From Girardinichthys multiradiatus (taxonomy: Eukaryota; Chordata; Actinopteri; Cyprinodontiformes; Goodeidae), in assembly GCF_021462225.1 (NCBI RefSeq), contig NC_061812.1, positions 38,427,175-38,491,174 of the forward strand: 64,000 nucleotides of DNA, read 5' to 3'. Position 1 is the stretch's first letter. Each line of letters opens with the position of its first letter. The notes below the pieces were generated by a model that ran no database searches, was not told the origin of the DNA, and saw nothing but the letters and a program-made list of their open reading frames with translations. The position numbers and the translations under genes are program-made. Shown piece after piece: positions 11,212 through 22,130 of the stretch.

Positions 11212-12101
11212 TCAGAGTTTTGGAGAACTAATAAATTCGGCCAGATTCCTAGAAAGAAGAGCTGCTCCATCCAAAGTGGGATGGATGCCATCTCTCCAGA
11301 TCAGACCAGGTTTTCCCCAAAATGTTTGCCAATTATCAATGTAGCCCACATTGTTTTCTGGACACCGCCTAGACAGCCAGCGGTTGAATGACAGCATGCG
11401 GTTAAACATGTCGTCACTGGTCAGATCGGGGAGGGGACCAGAAAAAATTACGAAGTCCGACATTGTTTTGGCAAACTTACACACCCCGAAGCAACACTAA
11501 CTTTGGTGACCTCCGATTGACGTAACCGGGTGTCATTACCGCCAGCGTGAATACCAATCTTACTGTATTTACGCTTATCCTTAGCCAGCAGTTTCAGGTA
11601 TGATTTGATGTCACCTGTTCTGGCCGCTGGCAGACATATGACTATGGTCGCTGTTGTCTCTAGTGCCACGTTTCTGACTATGGAGTTGCCAATTACCAGA
11701 GTTGGCTTCTCAGCGGGTGTGTCACTGAGCGGGGAAAATCTGTTAGAAACGCAGACGGGTTGGTGGTGACCTGTGGGCTGGGATCTAGGACTATGCTTTC
11801 TACGTACCTTCACCCAGCCGGCCGGAGGCCCCGGCTGCGCGGGCTTTGCTGGAGGACTGCTACGGGGAGCTATCCTCGGTGGCTCTGTGCTGGCTAAGGG
11901 GCCTCGGCAATCTGCTGGTTTTTCAACAACGCGGAGCCGGGCCTCCAATTCCGACACCCTCGCCTCCAAAGCTACAAAAATGCTACATTTATTACACGTA
12001 CCATTATTACTAAAGGAGGCAGAGGAGTAACTGAACATTTGACAGAGAGAGCAGGAGAGAGGAGAAGACTCAGAGAGAGAAACAGCAGAATGGGTAGCCA
12101 T
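11212..12101 (-). pseudogene. L2 ORF1 (zinc-finger, coiled coil, SGNH esterase), frameshifted
   Basis: ORF1 proteins of L2/CR1 LINEs bind RNA and often carry a lipase-like SGNH domain. Here the N-terminus has two paired cysteines (CSLC and CNKC), then a short coiled-coil-like stretch ([13 protein letters not shown]), a proline-rich linker, and the esterase blocks: GNSIVR (nucleophile Ser), HAGGNDTR, and DGIHPT (Asp-His) at the C-terminus. The frame changes between 11448 and 11484, so the protein is split into about 217 and 90 residues. All esterase motifs survive across the two frames. The start at 12101 is the first Met before the cysteine pair. Confidence 0.85.
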
Positions 12102-14319
12102 GGTTGAGCTAAAGCTAACGCTAAGCTAACGACCTTTTACCACTACTAGGAAAAACCGTGTAAAACACAGAGAGTCCCCAAACATTAAATGCAGCAACAG
12201 AAAGTATGTGTTTTAACGTGCTTATGTATTAGAACAAGTAAGAGATATCACAGTAGAGAGAAATCAGATCAAACAAGAGAGCCTTCAGACACCAAACAAT
12301 CCACCGAGTGCAACAGCGAAAACAGGAAGTGACGAATACGCCTTACCACGCCTGTCCAGTTTGATGTCATGCCTGTCCAGTTTAATGTGTTACGAATTGT
12401 ATTTGCATGCCACTGTTTTGTTGAAATTTGATTGCTGTTAAATTTTGGAGGCTGCCGAGTCTCGCAAGTTGTGTTTTACTGTCTGGACACCTGATCGCAG
12501 GTGTGCTGTGAAACCGGACAGCTATAATAACCTTATGGTGAAAATCAACAATTTTCTCTGTCTTCAACTACGTGCTTTACTAGCTTGCCGCCAAAAGTTT
12601 TATTATCCTTTGTCCTCTGGGTTTAAAACTTTGCTTGGGGAAAGTTTTATGACTGCCTGTGTCCCACCGAGCTACACTTTGGGGAGTGGCCTCCCCAAGC
12701 TTCGTTCAACCATAGTCCTTTTGTATTTTGCCATAACTGCCATAACTGCTGGTTTGATTTCATACACACTCAATGCTGTTTTGTTTTGTTTAGTTAGATA
12801 TTTTACCCTGTTTAGAAGAACTTTTCATGTTTGATTAGGTGAAGATTATTGAATCGGAAGAGCGAGTTGTATCAGGGCTGTTGGTTTAATAAATATTCAC
12901 ATAGATGAAGAGAAAGCGTTTGTGTTTATGCGTGCAAGAGGGATTTGTCAGTCAAATGTAAGGATTATGATTATTGATTAATTAATATTCATCAGGAATT
13001 TTAATTTAAAATCATGATTTGAAAATGTTTTATTTCTTAACCAAAAATCATTACTTACGAATAGAAATCAGAGATGTCCTCTGGTGTTGTGATTATGGGC
13101 TCAAAGCTCTTTAATAATTACAAATTATTAATCAAAACCACCACTGTTTATTCAACCACTTCACCGACGGTGGGGGAACTTCGACCTTGTTTTGACAGAT
13201 AAATCACTCTTGCAAGAAATAAACACAAACGCTTCCCTTAATTATATATATGAAGATTTATTGAAGCCAAATAATCCTGATATTCTATTATTCTGGTCCA
13301 AAAATCTTCACCTAACTAACAAGCACAGAGGGGATAATTCTTCACAAAAGGGATAAAAATGACTACCTAATAATAAAAGAAAAACATATATGCGCATTTA
13401 GTGTCTATGAAGATCAAACCAGTAGTTTTATGGACAAAATGCGTAATTTGGGTAAAATGGAAAGAAATCCTCCTGTTGTGCTGATGTCTCGATTGCAGCG
13501 ATCAGCTGATAAAACAGTGGGGCCACGCACCTTTTGCCACAACCAGCTGAACGCCCCAAATCTTGACAAAGAGTAATAAACTCTGAGGCGGGAACTCAGT
13601 GGAAAATCTCCAGCAATAAAACTGGAAAGAAGAGTGGTCGGGAAAGGCCCAGACCGCAGTTGCTTTGAATGAAAACTTTTAAAAGTCCAACTTCTAACTC
13701 CTGGCTGATTTGGGATCAGCCGAACAAAACATTAACCACGCACAATTCAGCAGCGCTTCTGCACCAAATCAAAACACAGCTCAGCATAACATAATTCAAT
13801 CGGTATTTCATGCGACAAGTTAATACCTGAGATTAACTGCTGGTGATCCTACATCACCTTAACTATGCCTCATCCTGCCCAGACCTCTAAATGCACCAAT
13901 CCAGTTTAATTTGAAAAGAATGAAATTACTTTGACGTTGATTTCTGCTCTCCACCGTTCGAGGAGGGATCAGGTCGGAAGAAAAAGGAGGGGAGGGGGAC
14001 CACGCGTCAGTGATCAAATTAAAGAAAAAAGAAAATATGTAATTTCTCATTTGTCCAGGAGGGGAAAAGATGGACTGTTAGTCGACTGCATTACACAAGG
14101 AGGAAAACTCATCTGCTTGGACATAGAACCTCTGTGGGTTTCCACCTGCGCCGGGTGTCGGCGTGGTCTTCGATCGGAAAATAAATCTCCTGATCTTCTC
14201 GTATCAGACAGATTTCCAGCTTTCAAGCTCTTCCGGGAATGGCCTTGTGGAGCAAAAGTTCGCCTGCGAGCTTTTGTCTCTCCAGATATGCGCCTCCATT
14301 GCGCTGTCCTGTGAGAGAG

Positions 14320-14621
14320 TGTTAGGTATTAATTAGTCAAACTCAGAGGAATGACACAGTCTCTGTTATCTTTCTGCAGTAAGAGGTAACCACACTCTGC
14401 AGTGCTACAAAGTGTTGACGCCCTCCTTCTTTATTAATATGCTGACAGTTCGGGTGTGTGTATGTGTGTGTGTGTGTGTGTTTTCAAAGTGGGAGTAGAA
14501 ACAGGAAACATGGGTGCGATTCAGCGTTCAGCGTGGCCTTCAGGCACACATGCTGAGTTCAGTGCGGAATGTACAAGTCTCATGAGTTATAAACACAAGA
14601 TACAAGTTTTCACACCCAACA
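14320..14621 (-). repeat. ERV1 3' LTR (302 bp)
   Basis: On the minus strand it starts TGTTGGGTGTG and ends ACCTAACA. It is highly similar over its whole length to 22810-23104. It contains a (CA)n run (minus strand) and AATAAA at 14435-14430, which could serve in polyadenylation. The few differences from the other LTR (CA-repeat length and scattered point changes) reflect divergence since insertion. Confidence 0.9.
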
Positions 14622-14636
14622 GTCCCTCCTTTTTTT
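14622..14636 (-). promoter_or_regulatory. ERV1 polypurine tract
   Basis: On the minus strand the 15 bases directly before the 3' LTR read A7-GGAGGGAC. This is a purine run in the expected place for priming plus-strand DNA synthesis. Confidence 0.85.
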
Positions 14637-14979
14637 ATCACGAATAAAGTCATGATTAGATACATGCAAGAAGAAAACACTCTGTGTGAGCGAAAAACCT
14701 ACGGACGGGAAAGCAGATTATATTGTGGGAAAATACTCACACGGCCCCTCCGTCCAAGGCGACCACCAACTATGGTAGAGTACAACAATAATAAAACAAT
14801 GTAATAAATCAAAGAAAACAAAATGCGAAAAAATTAAAGGAATTAAAACAAGCCTTGTTTATGTCATCATTATACTTTTTCTCATATCACTTAAACAGCA
14901 ACTTCTTTCAATTGTCTGCTATAAGGCATTTTTATGAAGTACAATCATGAGTACACTCAGGCGTCAAAGATATTTTCAT

Positions 14980-15558
14980 TTATAACATGTCATCATAGGA
15001 GTAATGGTCTTTATTTTGTAGCTCAGTAAAATAATCCTTTTCTGTGTCATCATAGTCATCTGTTTTTGGGTCCAGTGTGGTGTCAACTTGGACCAATGCT
15101 GCATATGCAAGAGAATTGTTGTAATATGTGTACGTTTTGTTGTCCTTACCAACCACTTGGATGCCTTCTCCTTCCGTCAGGTTTTGACCGGGAACAGTAA
15201 AATGTATACGTTTCGCATACCCCCAGAGTCCTACTGAGAAGACACAGGCTGCTTCTGTGAAATTCATTTTTCTCACATATACTGTAGGGCCTTGGGAATG
15301 AACTGGCATGATAGAACATACATAACAGTCTGTTTTATTTTGTGCTTTAGCTGTTTCGTACACATAACGATACCAATAGTTCTGCAGAAACAGATGTCCT
15401 CCTCCTCTCTTTAGAGGTGTAAGATGAGAGCCGTCCGGTGTCCATCTCTTCTCGTGTGATGTTGCATCCTGTGGATCCTGCCTTAAACAGAGAAAGAGTC
15501 CTGCTACCAGAATTAGGCTCAGGCTTATCAGTCCTGTCCACATGTTACAAAAAGCCAT
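14980..15558 (-). CDS. ERV1 env-like ORF, 192 residues, N-terminal part only
   Basis: The open frame encodes a retroviral envelope-like surface fragment. A hydrophobic leader (SLILVAGLFLCL, residues about 13-24) follows the start Met, then a cysteine motif CYVCS, and five N-glycosylation sequons (NKT, NFT, NLT, NKT, NNS). The tail is acidic (DDYDD). There is no fusion peptide, transmembrane segment or cytoplasmic tail, and the 340 bp to the polypurine tract hold no further env frame. It is the only intact gene-length frame in ERV1. It could be a plain deletion product or a retained secreted Env fragment. The sequence alone cannot tell. Confidence 0.7.
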   Translation of the reverse strand: MAFCNMWTGLISLSLILVAGLFLCLRQDPQDATSHEKRWTPDGSHLTPLKRGGGHLFLQNYWYRYVYETAKAQNKTDCYVCSIMPVHSQGPTVYVRKMNFTEAACVFSVGLWGYAKRIHFTVPGQNLTEGEGIQVVGKDNKTYTYYNNSLAYAALVQVDTTLDPKTDDYDDTEKDYFTELQNKDHYSYDDML

Positions 15559-15650
15559 GCTAAGTTGGGGACAGGTCAGTTGTTTTCTTCACCGGTTTGA
15601 GATGCTGAGCCCTGTGGGTTACTAGCCCCTTTGTAGACGGTCTTCCCCTG

Positions 15651-16367
15651 TTACCCCGTCGGTTGGTTTGGCTCCTGTAACGGTAATATTGGCTTACAGT
15701 GGCTCTTGTGGATCCAGGATGGTCTCACTGCAATTTTTAGAACTGTCGGTGTGGTCAGGAGAACTCGGTATGGCCCTTCCCAGTGAGGGGTGCTCCAGTC
15801 CTTTCTGTGGAGTGTCTTAATCAGGACCAGGTCTCCAGGCCTCAGGTTGTTCTGTGGAATAGGAGCAGAGTTTACTGGCAGACTACTGGACAACTGTGCT
15901 TCTTCAATTGGAATGTATGTACCTGACTGTTGTGAAGTGCCTTGAGACAACATGTGTTGTGAATTGGCACTATATTAATAAAACTGATTTTTACTTGTAG
16001 CATTTTATTCATCCATTCAGCTAGTGATGTTTCCTGCTGTGCCTTTCCTATGTCATCTATTTCTGATGGCAGTGGAAAAGGCCTCCCATGTACTATTTCA
16101 AATGGAGTAAGACCAGTTTGATTTGGAGTTATTTTCATCCATAATTTAACCAGGGATAGGCATTCAGGCCATGGCCTCCCTATTTCTTCCATTGTTTTCC
16201 TTAATCTTTAACTGAAACCCTAATGCTTTAGAACATAGTTCTATTACATTATTTACAAAATGAGTTCCATTTTCTGACCTTATAATCTGTGGGATACCAT
16301 ATGTGGGGAAGAAATGTGTCACTAGGCTTTTGGCTACTGTGAGTGCATCACAGTGTTTAGCAGGGTA
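15651..16367 (-). pseudogene. ERV1 integrase, catalytic and C-terminal part, broken
   Basis: The C-terminal domain is clear (LRPGDLVLIKT, then W-EGPYRVLL, then WIHKSHCKP), ending at 15651. Upstream lies TGLTPFEIVHGRPF. Further upstream, on the side of the Tc1 insertion, the block around the second catalytic residue reads SENGTHF where families have Asp at that place. The stretch with the third catalytic Glu appears deleted near 16195-16205. Frames change near 15900-15950. The protein cannot be an active integrase. Confidence 0.8.
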
Positions 16368-16369
16368 TA

Positions 16370-17771
16370 CAGGTCCTTCTCAAAATATTAGCATATTGTG
16401 ATAAAGTTCATTATTTTCCATAATGCAATGATGAAAATGTAACCTTCATATATTTTAGATTCATTGTACACTAACTGAAATATTTCAGGTCTTTTATTGT
16501 CTTAATACAGATGATTTTGGCATTCAGCTCATGAAAACCCACAATTCCTATCTCACAAAATTAGCATATCATTAAAAGGGTCTCTAAACGAGCTATGAAC
16601 CTAATCATCTGAATCAACGAGTTAACTCTAAACACCTGCAAAAGATTCATGAGGCCTTTAAAACTCCCAGCCTGGTTCATCACTCAAAACCCCAATCATG
16701 GGTAAGACTGCCGACTCCAGACCTTGGGGGACCTGCAGAAGCAGTGGACTGAGTATGGAGTAGAAACATCCAGAGCCACCGTGCACAGGCGTGTGCAGGA
16801 AATGGGCTACAGGTGCCGCATTCCCCAGGTCAAGCCACTTTTGAACCAGAAACAGCGGCAGAAGCGTCTGACCTGGGCTACAGAGAAGCAGCACTGGAAT
16901 GTTGCTCAGTTGTCCAAAGTACTTTTTTTGGATGAAAACAAATTCTGCATGTCATTTGGAAATCAAGGTGCCAGAGTCTGGAGGAAGACTGGGGAGAAGG
17001 AAATGCCAAAATGCCAGAAGTCCAGTGTCAAGTACCCAGAGTCAGTGATGGTCTGGGGTGCCGTGTCAGCTGCTGGTGTTGGTCCACTGTGTTTTATCAA
17101 GGGCAGGGTCAATGCAGCTAGCTATCAGGAGATTTTGGAGCACTTCATGCTTCCATCTGCTGAAAAGCTTTATGGAGATGAAGATTTCCTTTTACAGCAC
17201 GACCTGGCACCTGCTTACAGTGCCAAAACCACTGGTAAATGGTTTACTGACCATGGTATCACTGTGCTCAATTGGCCTGCCAACTCTCCTGACCTGAACC
17301 CCATAGAGAATCTGTAGGATATTGTGAAGAGAACGTTGAGAGACTCAAGACCCAACACTCTGGATGAGCTAAAGGCCGCTATCGAAGCATCCTGGGCCTC
17401 CATAAGACCTCAGCAGTGCCACAGGCTGATTGCCTCCATGCCACGCCGCATTGAAGCAGTCATTTCTGCAAAAGGATTCCCGACCAAGTATTGAGTGCAT
17501 AACTGTACATGATTATTTGAAGGTTGACGTTTTTTGTATTAAAAACACTTTTCTTTTATTGGTCGGATGAAATATGCTAATTCTGTGAGATAGGAATTTT
17601 GGGTTTTCATGAGCTGTATGCCAAAATCATCTGTATTAAGACAATAAAAGACCTGAAATATTTCAGTTACTGTGCAATGAATCTAAAATATATGAATGTT
17701 AAATTTTCATCATGACATTATGGAAAATAATGAACTTTATCACAATATGCTAATATTTTGAGAAGGACCTG
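16370..17771 (+). mobile_element. Tc1 copy B (DD34E family), 1402 bp
   Basis: The element starts CAGGTCCTTCTCAAAA and ends with the reverse complement. TA duplications lie at 16368-16369 and 17772-17773, inside the ERV1 integrase. It is shorter than copy A because about 210 bp at the start of the transposase gene are missing. The terminal inverted repeats of about 200 bp are intact. Confidence 0.93.
16698..17494 (+). pseudogene. Tc1-like transposase of copy B, deleted
   Basis: After the first six codons the gene jumps to the end of the DNA-binding domain, losing both helix-turn-helix units and the reading frame. The rest (from about 16724) is open to 17314. The first catalytic Asp is kept (F-L-D-E-N-K), the second is in QHDLAPAY, and the Glu in NPIENL. 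The codon for the following Trp is a TAG stop at 17315-17317. The C-terminal 58 codons after it are well preserved. Compared with copy C, the 14-residue linker (around KPLLNQKQRQ) is present. Confidence 0.9.
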
Positions 17772-17773
17772 TA

Positions 17774-17990
17774 TTTCGACCCTCTTTGAAAAGGCATCTA
17801 TGACCACTAAGCAATATTTCTGTCCCCCTGGCCATGATAATTCTATGCAATCCATATGTATGGTATGAAAGGGGTGTGCTGCTGCTGGAAACTGGCCTCT
17901 TTTTGGTCTCATGTTCCCTTGTGGATTGTTTACAGCAGATGATGCATGACCTACAGAAGTTTTTTGCATAGTCAGAAAAAATTATCGTGT
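17774..17990 (-). pseudogene. ERV1 integrase, N-terminal part
   Basis: Here lies the beginning of the retroviral integrase. A CRSCIIC cysteine block (part of the HHCC zinc finger) occurs in one frame near 17955-17945. HMDCIEL with the first catalytic Asp, followed by CLVVIDAFSKRVE, occurs in the next frame. A frameshift separates the two. Tc1 copy B interrupts it at 17773. Confidence 0.8.
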
Positions 17991-18099
17991 AGAAGTGATA
18001 GTTTACTAGGTGTATCGTCCCACCTCTTGACACATGGGAAAATGCCATGTGTAAAATGGGTTTATTTTCTAAATGATAAATGTCATCGTTTTTTATGGC

Positions 18100-18690
18100 C
18101 CCTCTATTCAGCTAAGATTTAACTTCTGCAGCTGGTGCAGATTGTTGTGAGTCTTTCAGTTTAAGTGGATGGCACAGCACAATTTCAGCTGTCTGTTTCA
18201 CAGCTTCTGCTGCTGCTGTGCAGGCCTGCAGACAGACTGGAAATCCAGCTGCAACCGGATCCAACTTTTTAGAATAAAATGCTAAAGGCCTGTCTTTGGA
18301 TCTGAATGGTTACTTTAATATAACCCTGGCTGGCGTCTACACAAAGTGTAAATGGTTGACTATAATCTGGCAGAGCTAAGGTGACTGTTTGAAGCAGATT
18401 TTTTAGCTCTGTGATTACTGCTTCTCCCTCCTTAGTTCATGTGATTTTGTCTTTTAACGTCATGTCTTTGCCATAGATCATAGATTGCAAAGGTTGGACA
18501 ATGGCTGCATAGTCTGGCAGCCATTCTCTACAAAAGTTACACAGTCCCCAAAAGGACATCGTTTGTTGCTTAGTTCGCGGTTTTGGGGCTTCCTGTATGG
18601 CTGTTTTTCTGCTGCTTAGGAGGGAGCGGCCGTGCTGTGATAGCATGTGTCCCAAATAAATCACTTTCTCCTTACAAAACTGCAATTTGT
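18100..18690 (-). pseudogene. ERV1 reverse transcriptase thumb and RNase H remnant
   Basis: The minus-strand frame from 18685 reads VIYLGHMLS and then FWGLCNFCREWLPDYA, the thumb and connection region of a gammaretrovirus-like polymerase. After a stop near 18437 the frame breaks but FTLCVDA-like RNase H text is visible to about 18340. Much of RNase H up to 17990 is not recognisable. R7 interrupts the gene at 18690. Confidence 0.75.
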
Positions 18691-19521
18691 GCTATGAATC
18701 AGAAAAATGCGGACCCAAGATTATTTCTTCCATGCCGGAACCCAACCAGGAAAGGGTCTCATCAACGTGGGTACGCCACTGTTGTGCTGGCGATGGGTCC
18801 ATTTTTGGCCAGATTTTTCTGCTATGAATCAGAAAAAGGCGGACCCAAGATTCAGCCAGACACAGTATTAAAAGTTTAAAAGGTTTATTCAGCCACAGGA
18901 AAACGTCACACAGGTAACACTCCTCACAGCTTCCAGGAATTACTGAGGCAGAAAGAGGGATTAGTGACTTGTAGTCTCTCCAGATTTTGCAGGGATCAGA
19001 AAAGCCACTAACCTGCTTTTGTCTTGAGTGGAACTTAAAACCCAGAGGGGAAACCTCAGTGGGCGGCAGGCGGTGATCTCCACAGCACAGGTAAGAAGTG
19101 ACTCCAGGCTGAATAATCCGAGGGCTAGGCTGGCTCAATAATCCAAGGACAGAAACAGGGTCAACGATCGGAACAAGAGGCGTTAGGCAAGGGGCAGGCA
19201 GAGGCATAAACCAGATGCAGGAAACAAGGTCAACAACCAAAATCCAAATAGTCCGACAGGGAGCAGGCAGAGGCATAAATCCAAAAGGCAAGGCAAGGTC
19301 AAGAACAATGATCAGACAGGAAGGAACGCTGGATATCTACTCACACGATGGCTTTCAAAAATCTGGCACCATCTGCTTGTCAGAGTCAGTATATATCAGG
19401 GAAGACACAGGTGCTTGGCATTCCACAGATTGCACTACACTGCAGCAGCCACCAGGTGCATCTAATCTGCTGATTGCAGCCAGGGAGACAGGGTAGAGCA
19501 GACGTGCCAGAATCATAACAG
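18691..19521. repeat. R7, non-coding repeat inserted in ERV1 polymerase
   Basis: The segment runs from GCTATGAATC to AATCATAACAG and is bounded by tttgt at 18686-18690 and 19522-19526, a 5-bp duplication. A block of about 32 bp beginning GCTATGAATCAGAAAAA occurs twice, at 18691 and 18821. Around 19140-19330 there are irregular repeats built on GGCAGAGGCATAAA. I see no coding sequence. This kind of element is common in fish, but I cannot name the family. Confidence 0.6.
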
Positions 19522-19526
19522 TTTGT

Positions 19527-20360
19527 TTGTAGAAGCTTTGTGTCCTGTCTGGTGGAGGTGTTTTAAAACCATTACTGTGGCTTCTTCACAGTGTTCTTTG
19601 GTATCAGAGGCTATAAGGATATCATCCACATATAGCAGAATCTGACTGTGCTCAGGTATTATGCAGGTACTCATTTAGTATCTCAATGCTTGTGTGTAGA
19701 CATGAGGTAATCGGGTGTAGGTATATTTTTTACCTTTAAATTGGAAGCCAAATAGATGCTGTGATTCCTCGTGTAATAACACGGTGAAAAAAGCATTGCT
19801 GAAATCCACAACAGAAAAACATTTCTTATCTGCAGTTAAGGAATGCAACAATGTGTGCGGGTTTTGGGACATCAGGAGCGGCATGCTCTACAATATCATT
19901 TATTTGTTGGAGGTCTTCGACCATTCTCCACTTTCCTGTGCTGGCTTTCTGCACAGGAAAAATAGGTGTGTTGCATGTAGTGTCAGGTGCTTCTCTTAAT
20001 ATTCCTGACTTCAACATATCTTGTATTATTGGCTTGATACCTTCTTCAGCTTCTGGTTTTAAAGGGTATTGGCGGACCAGTGGTCGTTTTTCAGATAATA
20101 GTTTAAACTTATATGGTGGAAATCCCTTTATAAGCCCTACATCTGTCGATGATTGGGACCACAGTTCAGGTGGGACAGCAGCTAGGGCAGGGTGCATGTT
20201 GCTCTCTTTGCTCTCAGTTAAGCCCTGTATTTGTCACTCTGCCTCATCTAAATGTGTCCTTGGATGGACTTTGACTGTCCACCCTAGAGTGAGCTTCCAG
20301 ATTCCTGTATTAGGATCTACTTTCGGCAGTGTCAGTGCTGTTCCTGCAGAGGTTTTAAAG
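19527..20360 (-). pseudogene. ERV1 protease/reverse transcriptase N-terminal part
   Basis: Reading on the minus strand from about 20197: RQYPLKPEAEEGIKPII, then NTPIFPVQKASTGKWRM, then CFSVVDFSNAFFTVLL, and the catalytic box YVDD encoded at 19632-19621. The order and motifs are those of a gammaretrovirus-like reverse transcriptase. Frames change near 19850 and 19680. From about 20360 upward no retroviral text is seen, so protease and gag are gone. Confidence 0.85.
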
Positions 20361-22130
20361 CCTCTGTTTTTCCAAATTCGTATTATTCTTTTTTATCATA
20401 TTTTATTTTATTGGGGACTTTATTTTATTTTTTATAAAGTAAGTCCTTATTACATTTAAAAATGAGATCACTATTTTTGGTAGTTGCTATTATTTTAAAT
20501 AATGCTTGGTTTAGTTCTTATTAAAAAATAAAAACTCCCTCACTGATGAACACACAAAATGAAGGGCTTATTATATCTTATAATCTTAGTTTGTCTTTCC
20601 CAGTTTTATAGATACAACATACAGTTTCAGTCAGCTTTGTATTTAGTTCAAGTAACTAAAGTTTGTTTCAATTAACTCAAGTTTTTCTCTATTTCAGTCC
20701 AGTCTAGTAATTCTGTTAAGGTTCATTTCATCTTGTGTTAAGTTTGAGTCTAACTCGATCATTTTGAACCTGACTGGAAAAGTCTAAACGTCTGTTAAAA
20801 TCTTTTTGTTTTACCATAGAGAACTGACCTAATATTATTATGGTAATGTTGAGGATCAGACTTGTCCTTGTAGTCTTTAATTATTGTGCACATATACTCT
20901 AAGTTTTACATAACATGAAACAGACATTTATTTCACAAAAACAGACAGTCAAATACAGACATTTGGCCACATGAAAGTTTAAATACCCTGTTTGTAAAAG
21001 AATTGTGAAAAATTGAAGATGGGTCTATGAGCTTTCTTATGGTTATCGGTATTTTCAATACAGGTAGAACCTTTGCTATCTTTATATGATTTTTTGGAAA
21101 AGATTCTGGAAACCTTATTAAGATAAGGTTTGATTCTGAATCAAACCTTCAGAATCAGATTTTGATTCTGATATAAGTTTGGCAATGATCATCAGAACAT
21201 CAGACCTTTATTAGCGCTTTTAAGGTCCCTCAAAGATGCATTACAATGAAATCAGTCATTCCCATTCACACACATTCACACACTACTTACTTATTTCTCT
21301 GTCAGAGTAATTTTATTTGCAAAAATTTGAACATAATTTGACTTCTATTATTCTTAAAATGCATATCGTTTCCTCATAACCCCTTTTGTTTCCACTAGGT
21401 CTGTTTTGAACACTTCAATTCTTTTTTATTCACCAAGAATCAATAAGGTGGTCTTAGTGGGGTCCACCTTAAAGGTGTTGTCTGTTGGGTGTCATGTTAT
21501 CATTGTCAGGTCAGTGAGGTTCATAAGTCAGTCAGAACCTTGGCCTTGGTCTGTGGACATAATGTTTCATAGATCCAGCCTATGATTAGTCAGCAAAACG
21601 TCCACCTATAGGAGAAAATTGATTGTTAATGAATGAGCTGCATCTCCTAGGAACACTGTCTTCCTCCTGGATGAGCATCACCTGTTAAAAAACTATCATC
21701 ATTGTTTGTTTCACATATTCAATCAGATCTTTATATTATACCAGTAGGTGAAGTTGTTAATATCTCATGTAGACTGACATATACTATTGCATTTGGAGAG
21801 AATCTCAGATTAAATAAACATAGTTAGAGCTTCAATCCAGGTTAATTTTGTATCTGCAGACTTTAGTCAATTTTTCCTATCTCACGCACAGAGACAGGCT
21901 TCTGCCTTCTGTGCAGAAGTTTTATCTTTGTTTTCAGGCAGCTGCATCTCTTTGTCAAGGTCGTTTCACAGAGCTGAAATTTAACTTCTCTCAAAGGGAA
22001 AAAATCAAGAATGTACACAATCTGAGCCAAATATGGAATTATTTCCCTGTAAAATGAATATTTGCATTTTATCATGGTAGTTGGTAGTATAGCACCATTA
22101 TAATTTGGGGCTACCTTGGTATTCTAAACT
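20361..22130. other. non-coding AT-rich stretch inside ERV1
   Basis: This part of the provirus should hold gag and protease, but no such frame is visible on either strand. The DNA is AT-rich and its only longer frames have no motif. It may be degraded beyond recognition or may be foreign DNA that replaced gag. Confidence 0.6.

Larger units (their letters stand above)
7063..12384 (-). mobile_element. L2-type LINE, near full length, interrupted
   Basis: This is a two-frame non-LTR retrotransposon on the minus strand. ORF1 lies at 12101-11212 and ORF2 at 11118 down to about 7063, where it stops abruptly before the end of the reverse-transcriptase C-terminal region. It is inserted into LTR-a and is itself interrupted by R6 (7471-8056) and a Rex1-like fragment (8168-8750). 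Without these it is about 4.1 kb. Many frameshifts make it non-functional. Confidence 0.85.

Noticed and set aside
12445..14314. Open frames of about 127-129 codons at 12445-12834 and 13931-14314
   Set aside because: They lie within LTR-a and LTR-b. Both are non-coding LTR sequence with no homology to Gag, Pol or Env.
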